A stretch of DNA of 64,000 nucleotides from Pontederia crassipes (lineage: Eukaryota > Streptophyta > Magnoliopsida > Commelinales > Pontederiaceae), in assembly GCA_030549335.1 (NCBI GenBank), contig CM060183.1, forward strand, positions 26,362,552 through 26,426,551, read 5' to 3'. The position numbers and the translations under genes are program-made. Below, in pieces: positions 49,951 through 63,422 of the stretch. How positions within the stretch are numbered: the first letter of the stretch is position 1; each line of letters starts with the position of its first letter. The notes beneath the pieces were generated by a model. It was not told the DNA's origin, did not search any database, and was given only the letters and a program-made list of their open reading frames with translations.

Positions 49951-51683
49951 GGCGAGGATGGGGGAGTTGGGGCCTTAATGGCGTTAGGTTAAAGCCGAGA
50001 ATGGAATCGGGGACGCATGGCATGTGAGCTGCGGGAAACAGGATGGACGCAAGGTGTTTGCATAATTGCATCGGTTCCTTGTTTTCATGTGTTGCGGGGT
50101 GGGGACTCCGGACTTGGATGATCAGCATATCGAGGTCTGAATTCAATGAAATGTCGGGGCTTCACGTGTGCACACTGCTCCCACTTCGTACATGAGCTGT
50201 GTAGTAGTACAGAGCTGGAAGCATAAAAATTTAAATATATACAACACGTAGGTATGTATGTATCTTGTATAGCTGTTTAAATTGACTTTTAAACTAGAAA
50301 GATATTATATAAATTAAGCATGCTTACTGTATTCTGAAAATATTGATATATAATACCCCATTATTTAGCATACAGTGAACATGTATGTTACACACAACAT
50401 TATACATCATGTTCTCTTATTTTGCATTTACTATAAATTTATACATTGATTATACGTTGGTACACATGATGACGCTGTATTTTTTTTTCTCTTTATGTCT
50501 CTTTTTGGGCTGCACGAGTCATGAGTGTCGATGGAGAACAGTGCACCATGCATGTGATGGTGTACTGGAGGGAGGGAGCAGTCGTCGCAGCTACAGGTAC
50601 TGCTCTAACTATTTGCCACTGCCCTCCAAAACATGAATTATGCAATGCAATTTCATTAAAAAAAGGTTTGCCGTAGGGATTAAATTATTTATAATTTATA
50701 TCATCTTTATTTTGTTTTATAATTTTACCTCTATCATATTTTATATTTTATGTAACGCCTTCAAATTCGTTCTACACATGACATTTGAACTATTTTGAAT
50801 CGACATTACTTATACATCAAGAACCATAATAAATTACTTTTATAATAAAATAAAAATACAAAAGCTAACAATTCTTTCGTTTCAAAATGTCCTCTAACTA
50901 TCGCATACTATAACATCAAAGTAGCAATAAGAACAAGAGTGTCATTAATATCACTTCTCAAATATTTAATACCACTCCAATTTTCTTATTAATTTATCTT
51001 CTCTCATCTTTTTCCAGAATTAAATAAATATATATTATATTTATCTAATTAATTAATTTTGAAAATCTTAATGTGTTACACTTTAATCTTCCAAATCATT
51101 CTTAATTGTACTTTCCATATTTTGGCTGATAATTAAACTATGCTATATGTATAACGGTAATTTGGATAATGGCATTATAAAGATCTCGAAGCTTTTTCCC
51201 AACCAGAAACGTTGGCAAGCATTCGTGAGGAAAATTCTAGTTTTGCAAAATTCTACTCTGAAGGACATAAAACTGAACATTTTTTATATCCTAAAGACAA
51301 TAATCCAGCTCGCCTTTTATATTTTCTTGTTTGTCATCATCTTTGCTGAAAAAAAAATATATTAGAAATTTGGGACAATTTCGTTTTAAACGAATTTCCT
51401 ATTTTCAATTTTTACTTTCAATTTATTGTTCTTTTTTTCTTCTTGAAAGACTAACTATATGTTTGGTGCACTTACAATTGAAAAAAAAACCGCATTTAAA
51501 ATAAAATCTTACATTGGGTATTCCTAATTCTTGGCCCATGGAATAGTTGGAGCATTGGGCTTCGCACATTGGTTGCACACGCCCGAGAAGAAGAAGCCTA
51601 AGAAAGTGGAACTCCTATTTTAAAAGCAATAGAACAAAAGTAGGACGCCTCATAATTGGATGTTTAGAACACGCCCAAGAAAT
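49951..51683. other. Intergenic, no gene seen
   Basis: Promoter-proximal DNA of the STS14-like gene followed by AT-rich sequence. No repeat or coding feature supported. Confidence 0.5.
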
Positions 51684-52463
51684 TAGGGATGTAAGAAAAT
51701 CTGACCAACCAGAAAAATTTACCTGACTCGAAAAAAATTGAATTAAAAAAATAAAAAATTATCGATCTGAATATAATTTAGGATGATTTTTAATAAATTA
51801 GAATACACCCGCTAAAATTAATACATATATATTAATTATACAAATAAAAAATTATAAATAAAAAATTAACTCCATGACCCCTACGATTTATTCGGGTGGG
51901 AATAAATATAACTCCGCCTATGTTTTATAGCCGGTCCCAAGCCCGGATAAAGGAGGAGGGTTGTGTTAGGCCCCGACAGCCAACGTAAAACCTTGTCGAA
52001 TCTCATGAACATGAATCAACAAATTTACTAATAGAGCGAAATGGCGTCGTATGATCCATGTAGCCGACCCCACCTAGTGGGATAATGTTTTGTTGTTGTT
52101 GTTATTGTATAATTAATACATATATTATTAATTCTTTTATTGTAAATAGAATATTTTTGTATAAAATTTCATACTTTTCTATCACATTATTAAACTCTAA
52201 TTTAATAACTTTAAAATTTTAGTAGCATATTTTATATTTAATATAAAATTAAATATTTTTATATTAATTTTAATTTATTCTATATATTTTTAAAATATAA
52301 TTATATAAAAGTAGTGCTTCGAAAAATTGATCCGTTAGAGGGTGGTTTTTATTTTTTTAAAATGATTTTAGAGTGATTTTTTTAATTTTAAAAATCGATA
52401 CAAAAAGTGATTGATTCTTTTTCAAACAAAAATTCGACCCAATCTGAACTATTTTCACCCGTA
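51684..52463. mobile_element. Non-autonomous hAT element carrying an RTE LINE tail
   Basis: Left end TAGGGATGTAAGAAAATCTG and right end, inverted, TACGGGTGAAAATAGTTCAG, flanked by CAAGAAAT (51676-51683) and CGAGAAAT (52464-52471), an 8-bp duplication with one mismatch. The interior is AT-rich, without transposase, and was later hit by a LINE (about 51880-52110). Confidence 0.7.
51880..52110 (+). mobile_element. 3' tail of an RTE-type LINE
   Basis: Contains GGTCCCAAGCCCGGATAAAG, then GGCGTCGTATGATCCATGTA and the terminal (TTG)n run typical of plant RTE elements, identical in key parts to the copy at 62285-62582. Short 'AATTAATACATATAT' text on both sides may be the target duplication. No coding remains. 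Confidence 0.75.
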
Positions 52464-52712
52464 CGAGAAATCTACATTTACATTTAAAGATTTAAGTTCA
52501 AGATTTTTGTTTTTGTTTCTTGGATATCTAAATATAGTTCCCCAATACTCGGGAGATCATCCTAATACAATTGCTTTCCATTTAAAGAGGGGTGTGATTT
52601 AAGATCATAATGCCAATATTGCTATTGACCTTTGTCTCGGTGTTGGCACCGAAGCTTGAGCCCTTAAGCGCGAATTACTTTTTTTGATTATAGAACAAAA
52701 AATGATCAAGTA

Positions 52713-52736
52713 ATATATATATATATATATATATAT
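52713..52736. repeat. (AT)n microsatellite, 12 units
   Basis: Uninterrupted AT run of 24 bp. Confidence 0.92.
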
Positions 52737-52859
52737 TATCTATCACTGAAATTGAACTCGATACCCCTTTATCGATGAGTTAAATATAACATAATTCGTG
52801 AAAAACGACGAGAAATCCGAAACCTATAAAAAAAATTTTGCAAAGAAAGGATTATCTAT

Positions 52860-55800
52860 TATAATATTATGGAATGTTCGAGTACCATAATGTTGAGGAC
52901 CTCCAGAGGAAGGGATCCCATCCAAAAATTGTCCAAAAGAGTCGTCCTTCCCAAATTAGCTAGGAAGTTAGCAGTCGAATTGCATTGTTTATAACAATGA
53001 GTACATTTGAAAATTTCAAAAAGTGAGATGAGATATTCGATTTCAGCAAAAAGTGTCCAAAGATGCTAGGTACACTTTGATTTCTTGTTGATGATATCCA
53101 ACAGATTTGATGAGTCCACCTCAAGCCAAACTCTTGTAAATTCTTGATCGCGACAACATCGAAAACCAGCCATTGCCCCCTTCAATTCAGTTTCCAGCAC
53201 ACTGTTCGCCTGACATCTAAGCGCACCTGCCATTACACAAGATCCATTAGTATTGCGAATAATAAATCCCGTGCCCCCTGGATTCCAGGATTGGTGAAGG
53301 ACCCGTCCAAGTTCACTTTCACCCAATTAGGCAACATAATCTCCCACCGGACATGAATGGGGTCTTGGGAGCTGTTTGCCTCAGAAATGGTGGGTCCGAC
53401 GAACTCAGCTGACCGAGATGGTTACCAATTTGGAAGCATAATGGGCATCATTACGTGCAAGCCAGATTCCCCAAAGATAGAAAGCAATAAGAGACTGGAG
53501 TCTACACATCGAAGGAGGATCAAGATCGCGACCTTCCAAGATCCAATCCCCAAGATGCAAGGAACTTAAAATTGTAACTGAGTTCATGTTGCATTAAAGA
53601 TCAGAGAGCATTAGCAACAAAGCAATCAAAGAAAAGATGCCTATTAGTTTCTGCGGCAGTACCACACAAGGGACATTCAATATTAATGCGCAGATTGAAA
53701 GAAGAGATCATATCAAGAGTAGGCAATATGCAATGGGATAGTTTCCATAGAAAAGTTTTAATTTTTTTTTGTGGTGGGGGGGGGGGGAACTAATAGACCA
53801 AATATGCTTCTAAATCGGCTGTCCAAAGGTCGGCAGTGAATTAAGCTGGTAACTCAGAGAGTAATAAACAGAAGAGGCATTTGCTTTACCATGAGGATCA
53901 GCGGCTCAGACCCACCGATCATCACCGGCAGAAACAAAAGGAGGGGGCAGTGAAATAGCAGTAATGGCATCTATTAGAGAAGATCCAAAAAAACTCATGT
54001 AATAGTAATAAATTCCAGTCTCCATCAACAATTAAACTATTAACAGTTAGTGATTCAAAAACTACCTGCATGTTAATATAGGTTAGCTTATGAGATAATG
54101 AAACATTGAAAATCCATGAATCCAGGATAATTGAGGCAGTAATACCATTCATAATGAATTTATGAAAACCGAATTTAATTTCTTTTTATTACTATGTTAA
54201 TCATTTTCCATGGCCAAGAAGCGTTCCTGTGAATGTTATCATTCCAGGGCATCAGTTGATCATAACTTATTCTTTACCAATAGTGACCATATGTCCTGCG
54301 AACCATTCAGAGTCCCGAGGACCTGCTCCGCAAGGAGTGAGGTTCGGATCCAATGCAGCATGCGGATGCCCAAGCCACCAAGCGATTGATGAGTTTGAAC
54401 AGTATGCCACCCTACAAGATGCATGCCAACCTTGTTTCCAGAGTTATACCAGAGAAATGATCTAGAATATTTTTTTAAGGAAGAGATGAGACCCCTAGAG
54501 ACGTATACAGATGATAATGTGTGAACTAGTATTGAATTGAGAACTAACTTAATAAGCACACTTTTACCAGCAGTGTTAAGTAATTTACCTTTCCAACCAG
54601 CAAGGTGACTAGTTGCTAATTTACCAGCAAAGCGCCTAGTTGCTTTATCAAGAATAGCCTGCTGCTGCCTATGAGTAATATATTTGTATGAAATAGGGGC
54701 TCCTAAATAGGTGAAGGGACACATACCTTGCTTGATGCCTAGGATTTCCAGAATTCTGTTCTTCCGAGTGGAGGAGAACTTAGTAGGAAAATAAAGTTCA
54801 AACTTATCATAATTTATAACTGATTAGTAAGATTACTATAAAGGTTAAGGATGTCCTTAATAGTCTTAGCATTTTTAGCAGTGGCCCTAATAGTAATGAA
54901 TATGTCATCAACAAAAAGGAGGTGGCTAAGATTAAAATTATCAATATTGAATGGCACAAGGTGATTTAATCTTACTTTTTCATGAATAAGTGAACAAAGG
55001 ATTTGGGAAATGAGGGTAAAGAGGTAAGGAGACAGAAGGTCTCCTTGCCTCAGGCCCATATAAGATGAAAAGTAAAGAGAATGTTCCCATTAATATAGCA
55101 TGTAAATCTAACTAATTGAATGCACTTCTGGATCTAAATAATAAATTTTCTAGGGAAATTCATCCTATGTATTACTGATTGGAGAGCAGACTAAGAAACT
55201 TTGTCAAAAGCTTTAGCAATATCAACTTTGAGAATGAGATGCTTCTTCCTCCAGCAGATAAGGAGTGAGGAATCTCCCGAGCAACTAAGATATTATCTTG
55301 GATGGATTGGCCAGCAATGAAAGCAAATTGACAAGGGTCAATCAACTCAGGAAGTGATGGTTTAATTCTGTTAACAAGGATTTTAGAGACCGCTTTGTAC
55401 ATAACATTACAAAGGTTGATTGGCCTGAAATCATTAATGATTTGAGGAAAGGACTTCTTGGAAATAAAGATAAGAGCAGTGTTCCCCCATTCCCTAGGAA
55501 AAAAATATTGTAGTTGAAGAAATTCTAAATGGAGGAGATGACCTCTTTCCTAAGGATATTCCAATGTTGATTATAAAATTTTAGAGTGAATCCATCAGGC
55601 CCAGAAGCTTTCCCCGGAGACATGGACCAAAAAACATTTTTAATCTCCTTAGTAGTTACAGGAGCCAAGAGAGAATGATGCCAGGAATTGCTCAAAGTTG
55701 GCAAAGAAGGCCAGGTCCTGGGGTTACTAGAATTATGATTAAGAGCCCAAAGAGTTTTATAGTGAGTCATAAAAGAGTTAAGAATCTCATCAGTGTTCAG

Positions 55801-56900
55801 TTTTAGTTGATCATTATTGTCCTTGATGCTTGTAATCCTGTTTTATTTTTGTTTAATAGTGGTGCTCAGATGATAAAATCTAGTGTTCTTATCCCCATTT
55901 GTTATCTAGTTGATCCGAAATTTGCTCCACCTTAAGAGGACAGCTTTTATATGGTAGATGATTCGAAGTTGGATAAGCTCACTATCATTGAGTTCCCTGG
56001 AGTCATCCTTAAGCTCAAGTGATTGGATATTAGTTAAGGTAATCTGAGGCCTAGCTTCAAGCTTCCCAAGGGCTTAAGAATTCCATTTAGTAGTTTTGAT
56101 CTTGATCTGGTGTAGGAGTTGACTCATAGTATCTCTAAGTTGCCTATAGATCCATACTTGTTCAACAATATTTCTAGCTTGAGGATACTCAAACTAGAAG
56201 TGTTCATACTTGAAATTGTGTTTTCTTTTTTGTGTCTGAGAATATGCAGAAATAGAGGGGAGTGATCAGATGCACATCTAGGAAGAGTGTTGGTAAAAGC
56301 ATATGGATAGTTTAATAACCATTCAGGATTGACAAGAATTCTATCAAGCTTACTAAGGATCATGGCTTGACTATTCCTATTATTACACCATGTGAAGCCC
56401 GAGCCGGGAGGGGGTAAATCAATTAGGCCTTGAGTTTGAATGAGGTCATGAAGGGCACCTCCGCTCTTATCAGATTGGAACAGACATTGTTCAGATCCCC
56501 AAGTAACATCCGAGTGTAGCCTTCTACATTTATGTGCTTCAAATCCTTCCACATATTCTTCTTAAGTAGTGGGTTAGTACTAGCGTACACACATGTAATA
56601 AAAAAGGAAAAACTATCCGAGGAAACCACAGCATGAATATGGTGAGTATTAATAAAAATAGGCGTAACTTCTACATTCTGCTATCGTCACGCCAGAATTA
56701 AACCGTTGGCAGCACCGTTGCCAGGGGACTAGCAACCACACCAGGCTGGGCCTAATCGGCGGACAACAGCCGCAGAATGAGAAGTGTCCGCATGGGATTC
56801 TAGAAGTACAAGTAAATTTGGTTGCTTATTAATAACTAAATTAAAGAGGTAATCACGGACTTTACTACGATAAGCCCCCTACGGTTCCATGATAGGATTT
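52860..56900 (-). pseudogene. LINE ORF2 (endonuclease, reverse transcriptase, RNase H), broken
   Basis: Endonuclease text: FITCVYASTNP and LLGDLNNV (about 56600-56470), then GFTWCNNRNSQAMILSKLDR and ASDHSPLFLHI (about 56420-56230). RT: FWSMSPGKASGPDGFTLKFY (about 55640-55560), ILVNRIKPSLPELIDPCQFAF (about 55385-55320), GLRQGDLLSPYLFTLI and LLFVDD (55059-54890). Thumb-like YLGAPISYK (54710). zf-RVT: CPLCGTAAETNRHLFFDC (about 53670-53620). RNase H: GGTGFIIRNTNGSC ... WLEVDSS (53290-53100). The frame is interrupted many times. Order and motifs place it firmly in the plant L1 clade with a C-terminal RNase H. Confidence 0.85.
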
Positions 56901-56961
56901 TCATGTGTTTAAGTCAAGAGGGTGTTCAGGCATATGAACTTTGTCATCATAGACTACATTA

Positions 56962-58190
56962 TCAAAGTCGGAAATAGCACTTACCTAGTTTCCTGACCTT
57001 GCTCCTCTTAGGTTTCTTCTTATGGACTTGGAAGCTAGGGTTGATCGTTTTAGTTCTTCTGGGCGAACGCTCAGATCTGAGCAGGGGCGGTGGAAGAAGA
57101 TCAGCATCTTCCAGCTCCATCTTTAAATCTGTCCCTGAAGCATATGCAGCAACAGGCTCATCAGGAGAAATGAGATGCTTAGATTTAGCCCATTCTACCA
57201 TTTTGGAGTGAGAAGAGTGGCTATCAGCCTTATTGTTGCCAAGTCGTGGGGTAGGCGCAGAACACGATTCCGACAAGCTATATGGTCCAGGGAGGAGTTT
57301 TTTCCTGGTTGGCATCTGAGTTGGGAGAACGGGGTTAGCTGCTGGGGCATGTGTCGTGGGCATAATCAGTGTCGGAGATGGAGAGGGGAAAGTAGATGGT
57401 GTTGGCGAGGAGGGGGCAACGATTTGAGAGGTAGGGTTTGGAGGTATTGTGGGGATGAGGGGACACGTGTATGCTATTGCAGGATGAGAAAAAATCTGAT
57501 GGCTCTCCTTCTCTATCACATTATGTCGTTCTGGGTTATCTTCTACATCATTAGGGTCAGGTGGCCAAAGATTGGGAGCGTACATCCAACGGCTCTTGAC
57601 ACAAGTCCGCAGACTGGTATGGGCCAACAGGAGCCGATAGCTTGATGCAGTCAGGGGGATCACCGGCGGATCTGTCCGAGGGCCTCTCAACTCTCGGCCA
57701 ATTGCTGGCCGTGGAGAATCACCCTCCTCCACCAAAAGCCTGCATCCAAGGACCAAAGAGGAGCACCTTCAGATTTTGAGTGCCAATCGTCATGGTGTCT
57801 TCCGAAGGGACCGACGGGAAGGTCTCGAATCGATGGCCAACGACGCCACACCTGAAGCAAAACATAGGCACATTTTCATACATGATTTGTTGAAAGAAAT
57901 GAGTTTTGTCCGACAATTTGACCCACACCCCCTGCTTTAAGGGAAGACTGCCGCCTCAGTATCCGAACATAAGAAGTTACCAAACGTCGATGCGAGTCAA
58001 GTAATGGATTGAGAGTTGCAAAGCTCTCAAGGCAGCCCCGGCAGCTAGATCCAATTCGGCGTCGAAGCAGCCCTATCTTCATACGGCTTGAAAAAAGGTT
58101 TCGCTTGCGAAACATGGAGAAGGGAGTTTCACACCTTCCAAGGATTTTTAGTGACATCTTGTCGTTTAGATCATAAAAATGTAACATCTA
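56962..58190 (-). pseudogene. LINE ORF1 (RNA-binding, zinc knuckle), broken
   Basis: The upstream part reads LHFYDLNDKMSLKILGRC and the downstream part WVKLSDKTHFFQQIMYENVP then CFRCGVVGHRFETF. This is a CCHC knuckle in which the last Cys is replaced by Phe. It sits in the DUF4283/zf-CCHC_4 arrangement of plant L1 ORF1. The Pro/Ser-rich tail (57756-56962) ends in a basic KKKPKRSKVRKLGK segment. At least one frame change divides it. Confidence 0.75.
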
Positions 58191-58830
58191 GAAATTGTTA
58201 CCCATGTCTTGGAATTCTTAAGCATCCACTACAGTGCCAGAGATTCCATGATCACATTGGCTAGGACGAAAGGTCCTAAAAGACGTCCCAAGAGATAGCC
58301 CTGGAGCTCTGCCGAGCGCTGCAACGTCTCTTCGAGCGGGATACTAACTTCCTCGGTGATGGTTTCCTTGAGGGTGCGAAGTTGGTTGGGGATATTAGAG
58401 TCATCCTACGACTGGGCTGGTGGCGAACGATTTTCGACCGACTGGGATTCCACGTCCAGATCCAACACCTTGGCGGAACCCAGGAGCTCGGGAAGAAGAT
58501 TAGAGAAGAGTATTGGGAGGAGAGAGGTTTTCATTATGTGGGAGAGGGAGGATCAGAGGAGGGGAAGGGAGGAGCGGCGGCAGGATGGAGGGGGGGTGGG
58601 GCGAGAGGAGGGTCTCCTATCACCATCGCAAGTTTTGCATAACCTATAAATTGAATAGGGCACCGTGCATATATGGTGCAAATTATAGGGAGCAAGTTGT
58701 CCATAGAGTATTTAGATGAATTGTTGAATCCCACTATTTTTTTATTCATAATTGATGCCGAGTTAGAGAGGCAAATCACCTACCAGACGATTCTAGCTAA
58801 TTTGTAAGCTCATCAAATGTATGCTGGTAT

Positions 58831-58982
58831 TGTAAGGCCCCAAGGTAAAAGAATTCCACATGGATAAAATGGTCATAGGTTTATAAATGGCATCCCTTTT
58901 ATCTTTCAAGACACGTTTTAAATTCGTGCGAGCTGAAGACCCAACATGAACAATATCTTGACGAAGCTAAGGAGGTGTTACA
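58831..58982 (+). mobile_element. LTR of a miniature LTR retrotransposon, with start of its interior
   Basis: Starts TGTAAGGCCCC and ends GGAGGTGTTACA; related to the solo LTR at 5215-5347. It is followed at 58986 by GGTATTAGAGTC, a near match to the tRNA-Met primer site, so this is the 5' LTR of an element whose remaining part has been lost or is unrecognisable. Confidence 0.7.
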
Positions 58983-61900
58983 AAAGGTATTAGAGTCATC
59001 ATCGCGTGCTCACTTGAATCATGTGAGAACCCAACCCACATGCCACTCAACTAATGTTATATTTGACATATTATATTTCCGTATTATATTAATCTTGGCC
59101 CTCATATTATATTTCATTTGACATAGATAATTAACTTCCATTAGAAAAACAACTAATGTTAAGAATAAATGTTATTTTTAACGATTTAAGTTCTTAAAAA
59201 AATTGGCCAGCACATCAAAATTCAACTAACTGATTGTAATAGAAAACAAGAAATGGAATGATTTTTTGTTTATTAAGTTTTAATCTTTCCAGAAAATTAT
59301 GTTTAAAAGAATTTCAGTTTTACGATGAAACACATCTCAATTTTTTAAAGGAATAGGAAATGGAAATGGAAAACAACCAAACAGAGGGGGGCGTCAGCCC
59401 CCTCTGCGACCTCGCCGGTGAGGTCGCAGAGGGAGGTCGACGTCCCCCTCACGCGCTCGCCGGCACGACAACAAAAGGGAGGGGGCATCGGCCCCTCCTT
59501 TCTCGTTGTCGCACCTTCGAGCGGGAGAGATGAACGCTGAGATGCTCACGCCGGAGCTCCCGATGCCGTTCCATCGCCCGAAAATGAACCACTCCAAGCT
59601 TAGGCTCTCAATTGGTTCAAGCGCCTTCATCCTATAACCGTCAATACTGGATCCGTGATCCGACAGATGTGATAAATTGTATGTATATGGATGCATCATG
59701 ATATTTCTCATATATATTATATGTATTAATTTTCTCTTTCTACCATTCATTAGTTCAAAACTTTTAGATGGATGATTCTCATTATGAGCGGAGAGGCAAG
59801 AAATAGTTTCTCCAAATAAAGTCACGATATAATTAGTTTGTAAAATAGCATTAGGTAAACAAAGTATTTTCTTATAACCTTTTTTTGGGCAGAACTCACT
59901 TCCATGCGGATAATATACACATCTGAATACTGTTTATCCATGATTGTACTTATTAACAAAACAAAAAATGAATCGATATGTAGGCCAAGTTACATATTGT
60001 TTTATAACCAGTATACAAATTAGAAGTAAGTTTAGATATAACAACATACCACACTATATGTACTAACGTACATATAATATCTCTCGCACTCGCACGTTTT
60101 TATTAAGGAACGATCAGGCGAAGGTAAACACTGATTCAGGCAGCTAAGCCTGGGGCCCATCTTGGCTGTGGCTGTACAATTTTGACTTGGCAAAGAACAA
60201 TTTAGCAATAATGCCCACTCACCCCAATGATCAACGAGTTATGACAAATTTGATGTACTTTAAAAAGATGGGCTTCTGAATTGCACATGATCTATCACAG
60301 TATGACTTATATTCTCTTAATCTGTGCATACCAAATAATAATTGCGAGCTTATAATTTGAGGGCTAAGGAAACGCAAAGACACCCTTCTATTCATTCTTT
60401 ACCATTATCATAAACAGACAGCATCATGCTTTGTTGCGTTTATAGTTTTCGAGATCAATTAAACATTGCGAGCGCACGTAGGTTAGGGAGCAAATAGCTG
60501 TCCTGCTGGTGCTCTATCTTTACCTACAAGTTTGGAATCTTTTAGCTTGGTTCCTTTTTAATCAAGGTTGTCTCCTTGACCCATCTTTGCTAGATCTAAA
60601 CCAGAACAAGAGCTCGACATATCAAGAATTTGTTAGGTCGGTATGCAACGTGATGATCCTTGATGCATAACAATATTCGACCAACTTTCAACTCAATAAG
60701 ATATGGGTTTCGGAGTATTAATCTATATGTCATCGAATTTAGATGTAGTTTTCAATCTTATGTATATTTTGCTCGTCAAAATTAGTAAATCGAATATCCA
60801 CATGTAGACAGACTTAAAAAATGATGTAAGAGATGACATCACTTAAATATCATAATGTTCATGTAATATGATCCTCACATGATGATTGTATCTTTCCTTT
60901 TTTTCCCACAATCATTCAAAATTATCACATCAATACGAACAATAACTACCAAGGAAGAAACTAAATTATAATTTTCCTTTGAGTTATTTCCTTTACATCC
61001 TCTAGGCTCTAAGTTCTTATTTTTCAGATCATATAAATATTTGACTTCTTTTGTTAATTATTTATCTTAAATTGTTTTCCACCATATGAAGTTAATTATA
61101 TATCTGGAAAATTCTCATTTTTTTTCTTCTTCCACTATTTTCAGATATTAAAACAATATCATTACACACTTTTTTTGTTAAGAATTACAAATTTAATTGA
61201 TATATAAGTGGTAAGTTCAAGAGGATAGAACTTTTATTTGTTTATTTCAATTTTCAGAAAACTTGACAGTACCTAAAATAAATAATTTTACAAGCCCGAA
61301 TTATTAGCAGATAAAAAATTGTGTGTATTATATTTTATATGCTAATCTTGGTATCTAATAGTCTAGTATTTTTGTTAAATTAAGTGTGCTGCCAATATAT
61401 TTATAATTTGACAATGTAGACCAATCTAATTTTAAATCGAACTACTAAATTCTGGTTCCATTAATTTGGATGTTTGGTATCATAAAACTCTAGAAAAATA
61501 ATTTTTGCTTAAGACATTGCTTACTCTTTGTAAAAAAACAAAATAATTAATTAATGGGTAATTTTAATATGGTCAAAAAAATGAGTCAACTACCAAAAAT
61601 TCTTCAAATACATTTTCCCAAGAAATATTGATTCCCGCAAAATAGACTAAATCATTTTCCAAAATCCAAAGCTATGGAACTAATTAACGCCATAAATGCT
61701 TTAACTATGAAATTTGGATTTGGGCACAGACAACTTTGCCACGTTGGCTTATCATATGAGGAAGGCTATTTTTTTTTGTTGGATTTAGTAGAAAAGGATA
61801 ATTAATATTTAATTTATCTATATAATAGAAAAAAAATTATAATGTTCATTTACATTAGGAAAAGCAATCTATATATCTGGCACAGGCAATTAAAGAAAAA

Positions 61901-62265
61901 TAATAAAAAAACACATTTTTTCAATTATTTTTTTTTTACCGTGAAGTATCTGTTATCATTTTTTAACGTTAAGCATGCATATGCACGTACGCGGCAGCGT
62001 CTTCTTAACAATATGGCAGATCTCGTTGGGGCTCGTGCGCACAGCGAGGCAAAGAAAACGAAAGGGCGAACCGCAACTCAAAATTTATGAATCAATGTCC
62101 GGCCCTACTGCATGAAGCTTCCCCCCTCACGTCCATTTCTTCCTCCTATGTTCAATTTTTTTTTTCTACTTGTTATTTCCAGCTCATAATTTACTTTATT
62201 ATAGTACAATACTTGATGATATCATAAGAAAAAACTCATTTCTTACTAGGTCTATTTTTTTTGGC
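58983..62265. other. Intergenic, no gene seen
   Basis: Apart from the GC-rich palindromic block at 59388-59520, this is AT-rich DNA without protein domains. The longest open frame (59394-59825, minus) has no recognisable domain. Confidence 0.45.
59401..59432. repeat. Perfect palindrome, 13-bp arms
   Basis: CCTCTGCGACCTC, six-base loop, GAGGTCGCAGAGG. It stands at the start of a GC-rich island (59388-59600) resembling the core of the MULE at 5958-6673 ('GCGACCTCGCCGG'). Confidence 0.9.
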
Positions 62266-62284
62266 TTGATTGTATTTCGGATTT

Positions 62285-62582
62285 CTTACGTGAACGAGTC
62301 GGAGTGGCTCTTATTAGTGAGAAAATGATAGAGAATCGTTTGAGATGGTTTGGTCATGTTCAGAGAAGACTATTAGATGCGCCAATAAGAAGAGTAGATC
62401 AAATAATCTGGAGTCCGATTAAAAGAGGGAGAGGGAGGCCAAGGCGGACACTTGGCGAACTAATAGAGCAAGATCTATTGGTGAATAATATACCGAAAGG
62501 TTTGGTTACTAATAGAGTGGAATGGCGTCGTATGATCCATGTAGCCGACTCCATCTAGTGGGATAAGGCTTTGTTGTTGTTG
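62285..62582 (+). mobile_element. RTE-type LINE, 5'-truncated, recent-looking
   Basis: 298 bp ending in (TTG)n and flanked by a 19-bp duplication, TTGATTGTATTTCG(G/A)ATTT, at 62266-62284 and 62583-62601. It encodes the last ~84 residues of RTE ORF2 in an open frame, including ENRLRWFGHVQRR, RRVDQI, RGRGRPRRTL and WRRMIHVADSI followed by a stop. Twin-priming rearrangement is not seen. The near-identical duplication argues for a relatively young insertion. Confidence 0.92.
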
Positions 62583-62601
62583 TTGATTGTATTTCGAATT
62601 T

Positions 62602-63422
62602 AATTTAGTAGCAATATTTTTTTCCCAATGCATTAGCTAAAAAATTAAAAAAATTCTGATCATCAAAAGGAAATTCTAAAAAAGAAGTCTTCCACTAATT
62701 GTCACTTACTGATGTTAATGTTTGAAATAAGTAAAGAGAAAAATATGTTCACTAAATATTTTTTCTTAAAGTATTTTCTTTGTCCATTTAAACATATATA
62801 TATTTATAATTTTTGGTTAACGATAAAATGTTGTGTTGATTTTTTTTTTTGGCTAAATTGGCCTTCTATTTCCATTTCAAACAAGCAAAACCTTGTTAGA
62901 GGACTAAAAAACGCGATATATGGTGAAAATAGTGATGTACCTAATTCGTCCAATCTTCAGAAATTAACTAGTGCAAGAACAAGGTTTCCTTTGAAATTAA
63001 ATCGTCTAACAAAATCAATTCATTATCTAATTAAATTTCGAGTCCAAGAGGTCTCGGAACTAAACTCATGTTTAAGTCCTGTTATATTGCCTGAAAGTGG
63101 CATTGTTGCCTTCTCATATAAATATTAGATACTTGTCAACATGAGATCAGGTGATCACCTAGAAACGAATAAAAAAAAAATCCAACCTCTTGTAAGAATT
63201 TTGGTGAAGATAATGTCAGTAAATCTTTTTTTCGTATACGTTTAAATCCTTTCAAAATTGTTCTACATTGTACATCTAGCAGGCAATGCGTCCATCCCAG
63301 GGATATATCGTCTTCAACAATTCAAATGCATTCGTCTGCACCGTGCTTTTACCAGGTGGCACGTCTGCTTTGTGCAAATCGAGTTGATGGACTGGTTTCT
63401 GTACATTAAACTCTTCATGGAT
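62602..63422. other. 3' flank of the PADRE gene, no other gene seen
   Basis: AT-rich; a 138-codon frame at 62712-63128 has no recognisable domain and biased composition. The final ~150 bp probably contain the 3' UTR of the minus-strand PADRE gene. Confidence 0.45.

Larger units (their letters stand above)
52850..58650 (-). mobile_element. L1-type LINE, nearly full length, inactive
   Basis: Minus strand, in the order expected of plant L1 elements: GC-rich 5' leader (about 58650-58400), ORF1 with a zinc knuckle (about 58190-56960), and ORF2 with endonuclease, reverse transcriptase, zf-RVT and RNase H (about 56900-52860). Many stops and shifts are spread along both ORFs. I could not find a clear poly(A) tail or target duplication, so the outer limits are approximate. 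The 5.8-kb length suggests an insertion that was complete when it arrived. Confidence 0.85.
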
